64,000 bases of DNA from Pseudofabraea citricarpa (lineage: Eukaryota > Ascomycota > Leotiomycetes > Helotiales > Dermateaceae). The notes beneath the pieces are model-generated. The model made no database searches. It was given only the letters and a program-made list of their open reading frames with translations, and was not told the origin of the DNA. The translations under genes and the position numbers were made by a program. Location: NCBI GenBank assembly GCA_029641185.1, contig JAPWGK010000020.1, positions 1 to 64,000 on the forward strand, given 5' to 3'. Below are positions 62,436 through 64,000 of the stretch, in pieces. Numbering within the stretch: the first letter of the stretch is position 1; every line of letters begins with the position of its first letter.

Positions 62436-64000
62436 ATGAAAGACAAGATCTTGTATTTCCAAGAGCTCCTGGCTCTAAGTGAAGATGTAGACTCCGAACA
62501 AGTAGACGAGGGTTGTGATCTCTTCGCGACTCTGCGTACCTCAAACTCTCTTGGCCATTGGGATCCAGCGCTTTCCATGGTCAAACATCTTCCAGGGCAG
62601 AGATTTCAGACCCCGGATATTCCTACAAAGGTGCAAGTGCACCGGTCTTTGAAAAGGGCTGGGTCCGCACCCACACCTACATCTCACGTTGCCTGTATTG
62701 TGAAGGAAACTCCGTATCTTTCAAAGTTACGCTCGGCGAGTCAGCAGTCGCAGACTCCGCGGCATGTAGAGAAGGCTCACCCAGCTTTGAAGAGGATCGA
62801 GTCAGCGCCAACACCCTCATCCGCCACAAAGTTCATCAAGGAAACACCACTGGTTCAGCGGATCTCCGCGCTACGTCGATCATCGACTACCACAACACCC
62901 ACGATCGCGGATGTCTCTGTTATCAAGGAGACCCCACTCCCTGGAATGATTGATCGACCTGTCGTGGAAAGAAGAACTGCCTCCGGCCCATCCTTAAGCA
63001 CGCCTTTTCCCATCAATACATCCAGTATGCTGGGGAAACGCAAGCGCAAGGAAACGGTTATCAAGCTGAAGCCGGAGAATCAACTTTACTTCAAGGGTCT
63101 GACGTTTTACTACGTGCCTCCCAACGATACTGCTCCCGCAAGACGGCTACGCATCACGAAGGCGCGTGAACATGGCGCGGTCTGGGTGAAGGAGTTGGTT
63201 CCTGAGGTCACTCACATCATCGTCGATAACAACCTGACGTATCAAGAGGTGATACGCTTCCTGAAGTTGGATTCACTGCCGCCGAATGTGGTTCTTGTAA
63301 ATGAGAATTACCCTATCAATTGCTATGGTACTTTCAAGTGCTTGCTGCCACCAACTCAACAGCGATATATGGTTCCAGGACATGAAGATGACATGAAATC
63401 ATTACCACCCGAGGTTGAGCTGCCTCCACCAAACGAACCTCAGAAATCCGATAAGTCCCTACAGCTCACGAGAGCTGAGAGGAGACCAGGTGGATGGGAT
63501 TATGTGGTGCCAAAACAAACGCCCCCCCAAAGTGCTGAGTCTACTCGAGAAAGTCAACCAAGAGCAAGCCATGCCGAAGAATCCAGTCTATCAAGCTTCT
63601 TGGTAACCACAGGCAATAATGAGGGCCAGTTAGTCGATAGTCCCGAGGAAGACGCTCGATTAGGATCAGAGATACTGCCAAGACCAAGTGATGAACTTGA
63701 TAAGTTATTTGAGACGGCCAGAACTTTTCGACACCTCCCTCTCGATGAAGACGACGTCGACGACAGAGATTCTCGGCCTTCCTCGCACGACAGAGAAACC
63801 GATGATTCAGGATCCGATACACCCGCGCCCAAGTTACGAAAGACAAAAGCGAAGCGTAAGACTACTACTCCAAAGAGATCTTTTAATCAGGCAAACTTCA
63901 GCTGTATGCGAGGTGGCACGGGCGAACCAAGTAGCACAATCGCGAATCTTCGCACTATAGAGATCCTGCAGGAGATGGGTAATTGGTACAAGACGACAGG
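62436..64000 (+). CDS. Family X DNA polymerase (lambda/POL4-like), 3' end cut by the window
   Basis: Repair polymerase for base excision and end joining. The frame runs uninterrupted from the ATG at 62,436 to the window end, giving 521 codons. A BRCT domain lies about 213-305 (YFKGLTFYYVPP, GAVWVKELVPEVTHIIVD, VVLVNENYPINCYG), followed by an acidic/Ser linker with basic KLRKTKAKRKTTTPKR. The last 35 residues (NFSCMRGGTGEPSSTIANLR, then EILQEMGNWYK) match the start of the 8-kDa lyase/helix-hairpin region of family X polymerases. The polymerase palm is outside the window. Before the BRCT domain are three degenerate copies of an I/V-K-E-T-P motif and two copies of SAPTP-containing segments. No intron is seen in this part. 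Pol lambda versus Pol mu/POL4 cannot be separated without the catalytic half. Confidence 0.85.
   Translation, partial: MKDKILYFQELLALSEDVDSEQVDEGCDLFATLRTSNSLGHWDPALSMVKHLPGQRFQTPDIPTKVQVHRSLKRAGSAPTPTSHVACIVKETPYLSKLRSASQQSQTPRHVEKAHPALKRIESAPTPSSATKFIKETPLVQRISALRRSSTTTTPTIADVSVIKETPLPGMIDRPVVERRTASGPSLSTPFPINTSSMLGKRKRKETVIKLKPENQLYFKGLTFYYVPPNDTAPARRLRITKAREHGAVWVKELVPEVTHIIVDNNLTYQEVIRFLKLDSLPPNVVLVNENYPINCYGTFKCLLPPTQQRYMVPGHEDDMKSLPPEVELPPPNEPQKSDKSLQLTRAERRPGGWDYVVPKQTPPQSAESTRESQPRASHAEESSLSSFLVTTGNNEGQLVDSPEEDARLGSEILPRPSDELDKLFETARTFRHLPLDEDDVDDRDSRPSSHDRETDDSGSDTPAPKLRKTKAKRKTTTPKRSFNQANFSCMRGGTGEPSSTIANLRTIEILQEMGNWYKTT

Overview
The window looks like nuclear DNA of a filamentous ascomycete (Pezizomycotina; Helotiales-like from general gene content, which is an inference). 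Three things point there. Genes are split by many introns of about 45-70 bp with GTAAGT-like donors and CTAAC branch sites. The gene set is typical: kinesin-6, BCS1, CHD1, RLI1/ABCE1, PRP40, TRS65, a PTH11-like receptor and a POLX polymerase. About 24.6 kb of the left side shows the signature of repeat-induced point mutation (RIP).

Positions 1 to about 24,640 are a gene-free, extremely AT-rich block almost devoid of CA and TG dinucleotides. It holds the wreckage of retroelements. One full-length Copia-type LTR retrotransposon (14,169-21,012) still has two 618-bp LTRs, a primer binding site, a polypurine tract and a recognisable gag-protease-integrase-RT-RNase H order. At least three older, heavily mutated pieces of a second Copia family lie to its left: a plus-strand copy (about 2,440-6,430), a truncated direct copy (about 7,835-8,950) and an inverted copy (about 10,150-12,480). 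To its right are two tandem 1.2-kb repeats (about 21,232-23,620), and part of that repeat recurs inverted just left of the Copia element. No intact gene survives here.

The composition changes within about 100 bp near 24,650, and the rest is ordinary gene space: kinesin-6 (-), BCS1-like AAA ATPase (+), a small CHZ-type protein (+), a secreted FAD-linked oxidase (-), a PTH11-like 7TM protein with a one-base frameshift (+), an MFS hexose transporter or sensor (-), CHD1 (-), RLI1/ABCE1 (+), PRP40 (-), TRS65 (+), a GNAT acetyltransferase (-), a large unrecognised Ser-rich protein (+), and the 5' two thirds of a family X DNA polymerase (+) that runs off the right edge.

Most genes are single-copy housekeeping functions arranged as divergent pairs sharing short promoters (kinesin/BCS1, CHD1/RLI1, PRP40/TRS65). 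They do not form a metabolic cluster. The accessory-looking section is about 30-43 kb: secreted oxidase, PTH11-like receptor and sugar transporter, with long intergenic spaces. Exon boundaries below were read by eye from splice signals, reading-frame continuity and known family motifs. I see no evidence for a new kind of biological system. The most informative observations concern the RIP record in the left arm and several gene-model problems (microexons, a hidden long first intron, apparent frameshifts).
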